From Macrotrachela quadricornifera (taxonomy: Eukaryota > Rotifera > Eurotatoria > Philodinida > Philodinidae), in NCBI GenBank assembly GCA_022393335.1, contig JAJEKB010020949.1:785349-849348 (forward strand): DNA of 64,000 nucleotides. The letters are read 5' to 3'. Below the pieces are notes generated by a model that saw only the letters and a program-made list of their open reading frames with translations, made no database searches and had not been told where the DNA came from. Shown in pieces: positions 10,962-22,529 of this stretch. The translations under genes and the position numbers were made by a program. The first letter of the stretch is position 1; each line of letters begins with the position of its first letter.

Positions 10962-13900
10962 CTAATCGAAGTTCAATAGTGTATCTTGATCGACATTGAA
11001 CTGATTCAATTCATCTATTTGAAATTGAAACATCGGTTTTAATTCTTCTGGTAAAAAGAGAAATGCAGATTTTATTGAACGTATTTTAGTAGAACGATCA
11101 TCGAAAGGATTTTCACGTACTTTATCTATAGCTCGGCTAAAATTTATTCGGATTTTCTCCATTAAAGAATTATAAACTTGACTATATTTAGCATAACCAC
11201 CTGAAATAACTTTTTTTAATTGAGCTAAAATATCTTTAGGTGGATTTATTGAATAATTATTGATATCTACAAAATCATAACGTTGTAAAATATCACTAAC
11301 AAGATTATTTACTCTTATTTTTAATTCTTCTATTTTTTGACAAACCGATTTTGATGTATAAGAATTGGCTAATCCATATTGTACATATATCAAATTTTTC
11401 ATGTATTGTTCAGTTTCAAGAAAATGATTATTTTCAATAAATATTTCAGTATTCTTAATTGCATTTAAAATAGCTATTGATAATATTTCATTAATTTCAT
11501 TTTCAAAATTTAGAAGAATAATTTTATTTTCTTCATCAATTAATCCCATAATATGTCGTCGATTTATAACTATTCGAATTTTTTCAATATTTTCATTAAT
11601 TTCATGAATTTTATCTTGATTATCTTCTAACTGTTCAATTTTTCCATTAAGATTATGTGCACAAATTTTTGTTTTTCGTACTATTTTATTTAGGGAAGAT
11701 TGTAAATCATATTTAATCTGAATTAAAAATTTTGATTTAGATGAATTTTCAATAATATCATATAATTCAAGATCTGCATTTGCATAATTTTCCTTTGATA
11801 TATAATCTCTCGCTCTATCATATGCTTCTCGAGACATATTAGCAATATCAATTTGATGTTGTCTATGTATAGCTCGAAATCCCTTATCTGATAAACTAAT
11901 TGTACAAAATCGATCTAAACAACCTAATGCTTGAGTAATAATTAAAGAATTTCTAAATTCTTGATTTTTACCAGATATTTTATATTCTTTCATATTATTA
12001 TCAAGAGTAGAATGATAATTAAAAAATTTCCAATTCCAATGTGCTATTTTATCAGTTCCATGTAAACTTTCGAAAACAAATGTATATTTATTGAGAGAAG
12101 ATAATTCTTCAAAATAATTTTCTAAATCATTTGAATATTCATTAAGATCATCTTCATCAATATTATTTATATGATTAAAATTTCTTTCGATTTCTTTGTT
12201 TAAAAAATTACCATACTCGTCTATATATTTTCTTAAAAAGTCATTCATATTTATTGCTACGGTTTTAACATGATGATATCCTACTTTTTCACAGTTATTT
12301 ATATATATCAATGCATTATTTGCTAGAAGAGCATCTAATTTATCATTAAAATAATAGATTTGTTTATATTTTTCATATTCATTAAGAATTTTCTTTTTCT
12401 TTTGAATAGTTTCTTCAAGTAATTCATAACTATGTTGTCCTTTTTCTTCTAGAAAATCTATTTCTTTAAGTGACATTAAATTACTTGAAGTTAATAATGA
12501 ATTATATTCTTTCTTAATTGATTCAAGATGAATTAAAGTATTATTAAATTCTATACGTTTTTCTTCAATTAATTGTAATTGTTTATCATAATTTTTCTGA
12601 GTTTTTGTCATAATATCATTGAAGATTTCAATATTTGTATATCCTTTTTGTTTTAAATATTCATTTGGTTGAGTATCAAGTCGCTGCAAACCTACTCCTA
12701 AATTGACAAACAATCCACTAAAAATGCCTAAATCTATTTTTGATGAAGTTAAATGTTTATAATGTTGATTAATTATATTAAGATCATCTAGTTGAGATTC
12801 TATTTGATGTAGTTCATCTTCTACTTTTTTGATTTCTATATCTTGTTGAACTTTTAAATTTTCAATTTTTTTATTTAATATATCTATATTTAAATATCCA
12901 AATTTTCGTAAATAATTACGAGCTGGATATAAAGTATCATATTCATTTTTAATTTCTTCGATTTCGTTTAATTCTTTTATAAGATGATCGATAGTTTGAC
13001 TGTCTAAATTAAAAGTCTTCTTAATACAATTAAAAATATCATTTGTAACTTTAATAAAATATTCATTTATTCGTTCTCGATATATCTTTAATTCAGGAAT
13101 AGTATTTTCTAAAATATTCATCGATTGAATTTTTTCAATAATCTCCTGTGCTAAACAAATATTTTGTGGAAATTTTAAACTTAAATCTATTTTAATTAAA
13201 TTTTGTTCTAATTGATATGCACGTTCTTCTAATTCTTCTCTAATATGACGTATTAATGAATTATAAGTATCTGAATAAATTCGATCGATCCATTTAGTCT
13301 TTTTTAAATGTAATAATAATCGTGAAAAAGATCGATAATTAATTATTCCTGTTTGATGATCAAAAGTATGAAGAATATTTTCTGCTTCTCTTTGTAATTG
13401 TTGCATATATCCAATTATATTTTGTATACTATAATAAAATATTCGAGCAGTTTTTAATTCAATATTAGGTAGAGTACGAATCATTTCCATTTGAATAACT
13501 AATCTTTCAATATCTTCAAGTGCATGAATTCCATTTCTTTTAAAAATTTCTTCAATTCTTAAATTAATTTCATCAAAATATTTAAGAATTTTTATAATAA
13601 ATTCATTATAAATATTATTTAAATCTTTAATTGTTTCAATAGAAATATTATTTTTTATATATTCAGATATTTGATTTTGTAGTAAAAATGTTTCTTTAGC
13701 TGAACTTAAAAGTATCATATAATCATGAAGAATTTTAATATCGTCATTATTTAATTGAATTTTCATTAAAATAGTATTTGTTTCGTCAGAAAAATGATTT
13801 AAATGTTGTAAAAATAATTTAATAATATTGTGATAATTTTCCTCGACTTTTCCATTTAAATGATGATTTAAAATGGGTAAACATCGTGATATAATATAAA

Positions 13901-16322
13901 TTCTATCAGCTATTTGTTTAAATTCATTTTTTGAAATAAGTTCGGAGTTAGATTTTATTAATGTCGATTCAAAACGTTCAGTAAAATCTTGACATATTTT
14001 TTTATAATATGATTCAGGATCATTAAATGAATTTTGAAGTAGAAGAAAATTATTTAAATATATTCCGATTGAAGAACTGTATAAATCTTGTTCTTGCAAT
14101 TCAATATTTCTATTTTCTAATTTAGAAAGAATATTTTCGATGAATATTTTAGAAGATACTAATTCTGATCCTAAATGTTCTTTTAAAATTTGAATCTGTT
14201 GAATATAATCATGAGCAATTTTATACTCTTGAATATCTTCATCTTTCAATCCATCTTGACTAACTAAATAACGATTGAATTTTTCTATAACATCTATACA
14301 ATATTGATGAATATTATCGTTTATAAATCGTATTGAATCTTCATATGCATCTTGAATAAAATTTTGATTTATCAAGTTATTTAAGAACTTTAAATTATTC
14401 ATATAATACATTACAAGATCAATATTTTTATATTTTATTGCACACATTATATTCAATTTGTATTTTTGTATCTGATTTAAAATTATATTTTGTGTATCTT
14501 CACTCATGGAAAATTGAAAAACTTCATATGGATAGCAAATACCGTTTAGATTTTTGAGCTGTTTAATTAAAATTTTCGGATCATCGTGAATGGGATCAAT
14601 TTTGTTAGGACTACTTTTAGTTTTAGTAATCATATCTGTTAATACTGTTACAAAAGCACTATCTGATCGTAAAGTGGGATCTTCGTCTACTTTTGAAGTT
14701 TTAATATCGGTTAATAATGCATTGATATCTGAATTTGTAGGATACTTTGTAAATGCATACAAAATACCGTAAAGTCTATCTTCAATTCCACGAATCATGT
14801 TAATTAAAATATGTGCTAATTTTTGAATGCCTTGTCCTCTATCTCCTAAACTTCTATAGCTAGATAGAGCGAGTACCTTAACACTCTTACAATTTTTAAG
14901 AGCTTCAATAACTCCTACGCTATTAGCAATATCAACCTCTGGACCTGCCGTATCACCAAAACCAGGAGTGTCACATAAAATGATCTCGTCAGTCTCATGA
15001 GAACCAAAAATATCTTCTAATTTTACTGTAACGGGTGTTATATATCGAGTTTCGGATTTGCTCAGCGGACTACTTGTGACACTATTTAATCCAACATTTC
15101 TGACAGGTCCATCTATTGTTATATGTTCTAAGAAACGTCCAGGAGCGATTTCTACTAGTGTATCTTTCATCTTCGCACCAGTAAGAAATTGAATTGTCGT
15201 CGATTTTCCACTACCAGTAATACCTACTAATAGAATAATTTCTTTATTATTGATTAATTCAGCTGTTTTATTCGTTTTTTCTATGAGTCTTCGTATCTCC
15301 TGTAGGTTTAATGGTCGAATTTTCTTTAAGAGATTAGTTAATATACGTACTGTAGATGAACAATCTTCGTAATGTATGGTTCGATTTAAATCTTGAAGAT
15401 AAGTTTTGATTTGTTCTGAAAATAGTTCTTCCTTTTGAATTTGATCTTTCAATTTTTCTATTTTCAGAGTGACTGAATCTGGCATTTTTTCAACTATACA
15501 ATCTTTAAGTGATGTCTGTTGAAAATCTACCAAAAGTTCTATGATAGTTTTCTCAGCACAACAGGGCATATGAGCCAAATCATCAAATAAATTTTTCTGA
15601 TCTATTCGTTTATTTTCATCTTTATGGAAGGTTCTGGTATTGTTTACATTTTCTACTATTTTTTCTGTACATGTTTTCTGTTGAAATGTATCATCATTTT
15701 TCAAAATAGGCTCAGTTGATTTTCGATAAAATATCTCTTCTGTAATTTTTTCTAATTGTTCCAAGTCACGCACATATCTTATTTCTTGCTCAGCTGCATC
15801 TGTTCTATCCTCGTCTTCATACTGTTCAATTCGTTTTTTTGATCGTTTAATTCTTTCTGTTAACTGTGTTACATCTTTAATTTTATATTTTTCTAACCCA
15901 TAAGTCAATCGATTTTCTAGTTCACTCAAATCCAATTTGTCGATACTTTGTGAAAGAAGTAAAGCAGATTTTAAAGATATCTCTTCACTAAGATCTTTCA
16001 ATTGTTTTAATGCATTTAAATATTTTTCTTCTATCTTAGCTTCATCATTTCTATCTTCATCTTTATACTGTTGAATTCGTTCTTCTGTTCGCTTCATTCT
16101 TTCACCTAATTGTGTCATTTCTTTGATTTTACATTTTGCTATACTATTTTTTAATTGATTTTCGAGTTCGCGCAATTCAAACTTTTTACCGTCTGTAAGA
16201 ATACATGTAGTTGTTGTCGAAACATTTTCATATTGTTTCTTCGAGCTATTGAATTGTTCATGTTCAGTAGAATTTCCACTTGTTTTATTGTTTTCAGGAG
16301 TTGAACTGAAGGATTGATTCAT
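10962..16322 (-). CDS. Giant P-loop GTPase with long coiled-coil/helical tail
   Basis: A single uninterrupted frame of 1786 residues. The first ATG is at 16322; an upstream in-frame GTG directly follows a stop and is not a credible eukaryotic start. Residues ~49-115 and ~131-197 are two tandem copies of a charged helical unit (both contain ELEN, TQL and KDEDR/EDEDR-like words). A G domain follows: P-loop GITGSGKST at ~367-375, G3 DTPGFGDT at ~451-458, and a possible G4 TKYP near 525. The spacing and the DTPGFGDT word recall AIG1/IMAP and septin-related TRAFAC GTPases. The remaining ~1250 residues are Lys/Glu/Ile/Asn-rich helix with no membrane segment that I can see, so a cytosolic, possibly self-assembling protein is inferred. 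The absence of introns in 5.4 kb is odd beside its intron-rich neighbours. No precise function is assigned. Confidence 0.88.
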   Translation of the reverse strand: MNQSFSSTPENNKTSGNSTEHEQFNSSKKQYENVSTTTTCILTDGKKFELRELENQLKNSIAKCKIKEMTQLGERMKRTEERIQQYKDEDRNDEAKIEEKYLNALKQLKDLSEEISLKSALLLSQSIDKLDLSELENRLTYGLEKYKIKDVTQLTERIKRSKKRIEQYEDEDRTDAAEQEIRYVRDLEQLEKITEEIFYRKSTEPILKNDDTFQQKTCTEKIVENVNNTRTFHKDENKRIDQKNLFDDLAHMPCCAEKTIIELLVDFQQTSLKDCIVEKMPDSVTLKIEKLKDQIQKEELFSEQIKTYLQDLNRTIHYEDCSSTVRILTNLLKKIRPLNLQEIRRLIEKTNKTAELINNKEIILLVGITGSGKSTTIQFLTGAKMKDTLVEIAPGRFLEHITIDGPVRNVGLNSVTSSPLSKSETRYITPVTVKLEDIFGSHETDEIILCDTPGFGDTAGPEVDIANSVGVIEALKNCKSVKVLALSSYRSLGDRGQGIQKLAHILINMIRGIEDRLYGILYAFTKYPTNSDINALLTDIKTSKVDEDPTLRSDSAFVTVLTDMITKTKSSPNKIDPIHDDPKILIKQLKNLNGICYPYEVFQFSMSEDTQNIILNQIQKYKLNIMCAIKYKNIDLVMYYMNNLKFLNNLINQNFIQDAYEDSIRFINDNIHQYCIDVIEKFNRYLVSQDGLKDEDIQEYKIAHDYIQQIQILKEHLGSELVSSKIFIENILSKLENRNIELQEQDLYSSSIGIYLNNFLLLQNSFNDPESYYKKICQDFTERFESTLIKSNSELISKNEFKQIADRIYIISRCLPILNHHLNGKVEENYHNIIKLFLQHLNHFSDETNTILMKIQLNNDDIKILHDYMILLSSAKETFLLQNQISEYIKNNISIETIKDLNNIYNEFIIKILKYFDEINLRIEEIFKRNGIHALEDIERLVIQMEMIRTLPNIELKTARIFYYSIQNIIGYMQQLQREAENILHTFDHQTGIINYRSFSRLLLHLKKTKWIDRIYSDTYNSLIRHIREELEERAYQLEQNLIKIDLSLKFPQNICLAQEIIEKIQSMNILENTIPELKIYRERINEYFIKVTNDIFNCIKKTFNLDSQTIDHLIKELNEIEEIKNEYDTLYPARNYLRKFGYLNIDILNKKIENLKVQQDIEIKKVEDELHQIESQLDDLNIINQHYKHLTSSKIDLGIFSGLFVNLGVGLQRLDTQPNEYLKQKGYTNIEIFNDIMTKTQKNYDKQLQLIEEKRIEFNNTLIHLESIKKEYNSLLTSSNLMSLKEIDFLEEKGQHSYELLEETIQKKKKILNEYEKYKQIYYFNDKLDALLANNALIYINNCEKVGYHHVKTVAINMNDFLRKYIDEYGNFLNKEIERNFNHINNIDEDDLNEYSNDLENYFEELSSLNKYTFVFESLHGTDKIAHWNWKFFNYHSTLDNNMKEYKISGKNQEFRNSLIITQALGCLDRFCTISLSDKGFRAIHRQHQIDIANMSREAYDRARDYISKENYANADLELYDIIENSSKSKFLIQIKYDLQSSLNKIVRKTKICAHNLNGKIEQLEDNQDKIHEINENIEKIRIVINRRHIMGLIDEENKIILLNFENEINEILSIAILNAIKNTEIFIENNHFLETEQYMKNLIYVQYGLANSYTSKSVCQKIEELKIRVNNLVSDILQRYDFVDINNYSINPPKDILAQLKKVISGGYAKYSQVYNSLMEKIRINFSRAIDKVRENPFDDRSTKIRSIKSAFLFLPEELKPMFQFQIDELNQFNVDQDTLLNFD
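15732..16178 (-). repeat. Tandem duplication encoding two ~67-residue helical units
   Basis: Within the GTPase gene, 16178-15978 and 15932-15732 encode two copies of one helical segment at an 82-residue offset. Shared positions include ELEN, KIK, TQL, ER.KR...RI.QY and DEDR.D. It is an internal gene duplication that has diverged. Confidence 0.85.
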
Positions 16323-19300
16323 CTTTGAATTAATCAACAATTGATGCAGGTAATCGGATCGATGCACTTAATCTATTGAATATATCGATCTGTTTGAAAT
16401 TCGATTCAAATTCCAATCAGATGCCAATTTTCGAGATAGTATAGTACGATTCCTTAACGGCAATCTGCTTGTTTTCTTGAAATGTTGTTTTAATCGACTT
16501 TCTACAGTATTATCAACAATAGCTAGTAGATCAATGGATTTAAAACACGTTCAGGAAATTGTTAACAAGAATCGTTTGATACAGTTAATAGACGTACTTG
16601 AATATAGTAACTTTCGTGATTAAGATGAAAATAAATCTAAACAAAAATAAGAATAATTTATTCCTAGTTCACATGATTGAGCAGTTCGATAGCACATATA
16701 GACGTTCTGTAGCCAGCCGTCAGAACTCGTGGAAAAGTAAAGATTCTACAGAACAAAGACTTCTTACAATGGGACGTAATACTAAGACAAACAAAAAAAC
16801 AACTGTCGATAAGACAATAGAGACGAATAGTATACTTCGTCGGAAGAGGGCAATGTGTAATAACTTCTCTATTGAAATAGTGATGCATTTGGAATGTAGA
16901 TACGGGGACAGTGTCTTGCAGAACTACTTCGAAGTGGATGCATGAGTAAGTCACAAAAATAATCCTTAAGAAGGACAACAGAAAATAAAAAATTGCTGAG
17001 AACTGAAAAATTTCTATATGGGCAAGAAATGCTTGATGTATTTTAATTAATTCCCGAAGTCTGAATATAAATCTTGCACCAGATCATAAAGTCATTTTAT
17101 TTTCAATGATGATTCAAGACCTATTGTAAAGATAAATATAAGGCTAAGTGGATGAAAGTCCTCTCTTCACCTTTCTTCGGCCATTTGCTCTGCCCTTAAT
17201 TATAGTTCTTCTTGATGTCCGATATTAGAACTCGACAAGTCCTTCTCTAGGCAGAATAGTTTGGACGACTCTCCTGTACCACTGATTTATAATGAATTTC
17301 TATTCTTAAAATGTCTACCAAAATCAATTTATTATATGGCTTTTCAGAAGCTTACAGATTGAGATCTATGATATTCATGTACGAATGACGAGAGAGCGTA
17401 TTTGATAGTGTACAAATATCCATATCGGATTCATTGTCAGCACTGGCCATGGAACTTTCTTTTGAAAACTTTACCATAGTTCTGGAATTATTGGAACTAT
17501 TTTTTTCGCTTTAACAGGTTCTCGAGGGTGAATGTTACCATGAGAGTAGGTATTTCTATCATATGGAGGGTGAAGTAGCTATTAAAACAAAAACGGAAAT
17601 AGTGTCAATAGCTCTGAAACTACGGTAAAGGTGTCAAAAGTTGGACTCGTGACCAGCCCTCGTCAGTTGTAAGCTTATGAATCTCACATATTCACCATCT
17701 CATCAATAACAAAATTTATAGTAAGTTAAAGCTAGTCGAAAATGAGATTTATCAGTACCAAATAGTAAGAGTTGTAGTAACTTTTCAGTATGAAGTCGAG
17801 GAAAATTACTTCCCTAAAACAGTTCAAACTAGATTTGATAAAAATACGACTATCGATGTTCTTTACAACGCAAAACCGAGATAGGTACGGACATGTCAAA
17901 TTTTCAGATAACTCAATATTTATTTCGTTATTTGTTAACACATCTGAAATGTGTTCGTTCAGTATTCCTTTGCGATGATGAAAATACCTCATCTCTGACA
18001 ACATTTCTTGCTCAATTGTATTTTTTATTATTGCTGCAATATATTCACCTGCGCTTAAATCAAGTAAATTTCGAAGTCATACATCGGTTATTTTGTGATA
18101 CGAATCATTTCGAATCAGATCTAGTTGGAACTATTTCATGAAATAGATTTTTCTACGCCAATATGGCATAAAACTCTATCAATTTCATTAATTCGACACT
18201 AAAATGTTGTTGTGTAACTCTTACTATTTAAAACTGATAAATTTCATTTTCGAAACACTTTAATTTGTTTTCAAACATGTTGTTGATACTATTAACTTAA
18301 GTGGTAAGCAAGAAGAATTATTGTTACCATATTTTAGATATAGTTTGTCATAATTCTTCGTGATTTCAGTGAGATAGGGAAAAGCGCTAGAAAGATATAC
18401 TCTTTGAAAGATTCCTACCACAGTTATAGGCTTTTTGCCTGGAAATTACTCCGAGGGCACTGTATGTATTGACATATCAACTGACAGTATTTCGACCTAT
18501 TTCTAACTAGTATTGCCTGAAAATCGTAGCTCAAAAAAATATTTTCTTCACGAGAAACTGAGTTTTCAAAGACTCATTCATGTATCACAAAAGATGCGAG
18601 AATCTCATGTTTTTTCGACGCTGAATGTCTTATGACGAAAACATTCTTTTGAATGGAAATTTCTAGAGTATTTTAGTTAACATGTACGTCTATGCATGCA
18701 TGAAATTTGAGATTGAAATATACTGGCAATCAATTTGTTCGTACATTCAGTGTTGCAGACTTAAATTTAAGTAAAATTATCGTGGACATCAGACACGATA
18801 TAGTTATAACGTAGATATTTGTTTATGTTCTCTTACTTTGTATTTGCACACATTGTTTTGTCTCATTTTCACTCATGTTGTGTAATATAGGCGTTATTGT
18901 TTTCATTATTTTTTTCCTTCTCTCTTTTCTTTCGACGCATTTCTCCGTCGGAGAACATCGGTATGTTCTGGCATATAGGAGAGAGCAAATCTTTCGAAGT
19001 AAGAAAGAAGAATGTGTACATACTTTATTGCCTCAGGGTTGAGTATTGTTTCTATACCGAGGAAGGCTTTTTTCTTTGGAGAAAAAATAGATGCAAAATT
19101 TCTACAAAAATGGCTACCGTTTGGTCGTAAAAGCCTTAGAGAGCCTACCGTCTTGAAAATTTTGCCGTAATGTTTGAAAGATGTGAATTTTAGGCTTTTG
19201 ACACATTGAAACTCAAATTTAGTTTTATTTAGGTATGAGAAACAAGAAGACACTATAAAATAGTTGATAATTTTACTTATATTCAGATACCAATGAATTC

Positions 19301-21313
19301 CAGAAAGCTAAAATATGTGCTCTAACAACTCTAAATACGTTGAAGTAAAAATATTCCAAAAGTTCGAAGAATTCATAGCAAATAGAGGTCTGAAAATATT
19401 TCTATTATTCTACGATTCATACAAGTCAATCTTTATGATTAAAGAAAGCAAATTCAAAGTAACGCTAATTAATTTTGAGATTAACGCTCATCTCAAAAGG
19501 GAAACAGAAGAAAATCGAATGTGTTCATTGTATAAATTTTTTTTGTCAATTCGTGAAAGAAGTATTGCTTTAATTGAATGTTTAATTAGCTTGATGGATT
19601 TCAGAGAGTATATGCGAATATACAGCATGCTGCATAATTTTAAAAAGTGTAGTGTATAAATTAACTATTTTGCAAGCTATTACAAAAACAAATACCATGA
19701 TCTTAATGTGTTAATTAATCTTTTTTTTCCAAAATAATATTTGAAAAATGAATTAATACATTTCATTTTTATGGGAAGGCAAATGTTTAATTCAAATAAT
19801 ATATAAAATTATTGAAAAACAAACTTGTATATATTCATTTCCAAAAATCAATAATGAGATCTAAGAGGATATATAGATATTATTATCTTAGCATGTACAA
19901 TATGCACAAATGAATAATAATGTTGAAATGATGTGATTTAATGAGATTCACATAGTACACACATGAATATAATCCTAATTTGAGTTTCTGTGATCGTTCC
20001 TCTCTTCTATTAAAAGGGATACGTAGTACAAATAGCTGCTGTGTACTAAACGGATTTATCACTTTGGAAATTTTGAGTTTCTTCGAGTACTTCTTTTTTT
20101 TTGTCTGCGTTATATGATAAAAGAATGTACATATAGTTTCTAACGAAAATAAAATCATGCTTTGATGCTCGTCTCACATTAGCTTCGAATTATATTTTCT
20201 AAAGGTTAAACTCAATCATTTGCATATTGGTAGTGAATCAATCATGAGAGATAAGAAATGTTATGTATTCATTTCAACTTTGTTGTATGACATGATAAAT
20301 GAAAATAAGTAAAGTTTGTGTGACACTTTAAGTTATTGATAGATTTTTTAGACGAATATTTTGAAAAATGCGTCAAACTGTTTCAAAGACAAAATTATTG
20401 TTATCTTGAAAACTATTCTACTAATTGGATCAGATAGACTATGATTGAGTAAGATGAATATGAATATAAGTAATTACTACACTTGCTTGGTGCAGAACAA
20501 AAAAAAATATGAATGTATAAACAATCTTACCTGTTTTTCGTTCTTTAATTTAATGAAATGTGTTATTGGTTTTTTTCGAAAACGTCTTGATTCATCACCA
20601 CATATAACACAAACTCTTACAGAATTTTCTTATTTTCGTTGAAATTTATTTCCAATCACAAATTGAAAGACAGATTTTTACTATCAATCGCAAATATTCC
20701 TCATTTCTTAAATACATTCATGTAACGATAACTATATTCTCTGAATAAATAACGACCGCACCTTGTATTTTTACAACGTAGATAAGGAAAAAAAACATTG
20801 CTAATAACAATCTACTCAAATAAAATGACTCATCACGCCAAAAAAATACCCACTTTCTTTCTTCGACAAATAAAGTAACCGACAAGAAAGAAAAAATACT
20901 TCACAATACGATGGAATTTTCCTGTTTACTGAAACAATAAATGAATAGTGTTGCATTAAACTACATGTTACAGTCTTATCGATTGATGTTCAGTGGTTAT
21001 ACGAAATCTGTTTATTCATAGAAAATCGCTGTCTACATAGAGGATGAATGATCCGTTAGTGTTGAAAATATCCGTGGAATATGAGAAGATAACACAGAGA
21101 GAGAGAGAGGAAAAAACCAAATATATATGATAGACAGAAATGGAAAAAATCCAAATATATGTAACGCGTAAAAAGAGAAACGAATAAAGGAGAACGAAAC
21201 GAAAATACCACATGATATATGTTTAATAGATAAGCGAAGGAATATCTTATTTATTCGCTTACACTACAATACTTAGTTTTTTTCGCTATACAACAAATAT
21301 AATTGGGTCAAAC
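16323..21313. other. Gene-poor AT-rich stretch
   Basis: About 5 kb without a supportable gene. Open frames at 16625-16945, 18906-19253 and 19315-19659 reach 77-115 codons but show no domain, paralogue-like pattern or splice context. A short GA-rich run lies at about 21090-21110. No terminal inverted repeats or RNA genes were seen. Confidence 0.45.
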
Positions 21314-22525
21314 ATGTCTCTTCTTATATTACCCGTCGAACTTCTGTATAAAATTTTTGATTATCTCGATACTGAAACCATTCTTCATTCACTTGTACCT
21401 GTTTGCAGTCAACTTTATGGATCAGCCAAAACATACAGCAGATTTAAGCTCGATTTTCATTCATTTTCCGAGTCTGATTTAAGACTTGTTACACGTTTTA
21501 TTAAACTAGAAAATATTATTACATTATCATTATTCGATAATAAGCATTCAAGTCCATGTGGAATTGATTTATTTTTTTCATTGTTTGAACATAAACGATT
21601 TACTCGATTACGTTCATTAATTTTGGATGGAATAAAAAATGATAAATTGGATCAACTTTTTGAGCACAACATTAAAGATAAATTAATATCACTTTCAATC
21701 ACTTTTCATCGTCAACAAAACAGAGAAGAAACTCTAAGTACAATTAATTTTCTCTCAACTATTTCATCATCTAATTTTCAAAATTTACATTTGAATATTT
21801 TCAATCATATGAATATAACCGATGACATACTTCGACCAATTGAAAATGTATTACAACATTTGACAATAAACACTTGTACCTACAATGAATATAATATCAT
21901 TCTTAACTGTTGTTCTCATTTGCAAGCATTCGTAATGAGAGACTGTACGGTAACAAAAACTGATCAAAATATTTTGCCATATCCTGTTCGAAAAACATAT
22001 CCACAGTTGACTTCTCTGACAATAAATGAATGTCAGTTGTCAATCCATGAACTACACTTTCTTTTGTCCTTGACGCCCTCACTTATTCATTTCAAGTTAT
22101 TGTCTCGAAGATCAAAGTTCGATTCCATATTCGATGGTTATTTGTGGGAACAATTTATTGGTACTCAATTGCAAAATCTGAAAAGATTCGAATTTTTCTT
22201 CATATTACAAATTCGAAAAGCTATTCCCAATTTTACTCTTGATTCAGCTATTACTTCATTTAAAACAACATTTTGGCAAAATACTAAACATTGGATTGTT
22301 AATTGTGACTATGTCTTAACATCAAATGAAATCACGATTCACACAGTACCTATTTACACAACTGATTTCGAAGTTATTATCAGACATAACACATTATCAT
22401 TAAATAATACTTATCATCTTTTGACTAGATGCTGGTCAAATAACATGAATTACGTCCATCAAGACACGGTACGTGAAAATCTTTTATTCTTAGAAAAAGT
22501 CACTTTCTTTTTTATCGTTTTTTGA
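21314..22525 (+). CDS. F-box protein with leucine-rich C-terminal part
   Basis: The N-terminus is an F-box (LPVELLYKIFDYL, then a V-C-S-Q-L-Y segment), which in other eukaryotes docks on SKP1 in SCF ubiquitin ligases. The remainder has irregular leucine-rich units (LTSLTINECQL, LQNLKRFEFFF) and the W-E-Q-F-I/T-F-W-Q-N pattern I associate with a bdelloid-expanded F-box family. The open frame is 403 residues, but the end is uncertain. A GTACGT donor at about 22470 and a CTACAG acceptor at about 22581 suggest that the last ~18 residues are intron readthrough. Splicing those two sites leads quickly to a stop, although another frame after the acceptor encodes a charged tail (KEIDPRFRPSRMEDRKY). 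Compared with relatives the C-terminal half looks missing. The substrate is unknown. Confidence 0.75.
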   Translation: MSLLILPVELLYKIFDYLDTETILHSLVPVCSQLYGSAKTYSRFKLDFHSFSESDLRLVTRFIKLENIITLSLFDNKHSSPCGIDLFFSLFEHKRFTRLRSLILDGIKNDKLDQLFEHNIKDKLISLSITFHRQQNREETLSTINFLSTISSSNFQNLHLNIFNHMNITDDILRPIENVLQHLTINTCTYNEYNIILNCCSHLQAFVMRDCTVTKTDQNILPYPVRKTYPQLTSLTINECQLSIHELHFLLSLTPSLIHFKLLSRRSKFDSIFDGYLWEQFIGTQLQNLKRFEFFFILQIRKAIPNFTLDSAITSFKTTFWQNTKHWIVNCDYVLTSNEITIHTVPIYTTDFEVIIRHNTLSLNNTYHLLTRCWSNNMNYVHQDTVRENLLFLEKVTFFFIVF

Positions 22526-22529
22526 GCTA

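Noticed and set aside
14590..14772. Plus-strand frame inside the GTPase gene
   Set aside because: A shadow of the minus-strand coding sequence.
16322..16367. Upstream start of the GTPase gene at 16367
   Set aside because: The codon there is GTG directly preceded by an in-frame TAA. In a nuclear eukaryotic gene the first ATG at 16322 is the credible start.
16598..16945. Open frame upstream of the GTPase gene
   Set aside because: It overlaps an equally long frame on the other strand, has a non-ATG outer start and shows no recognised domain.
19315..19659. 114-residue open frame
   Set aside because: Lys/Ile-rich with no recognisable motif or neighbouring exon; cannot be told from chance.
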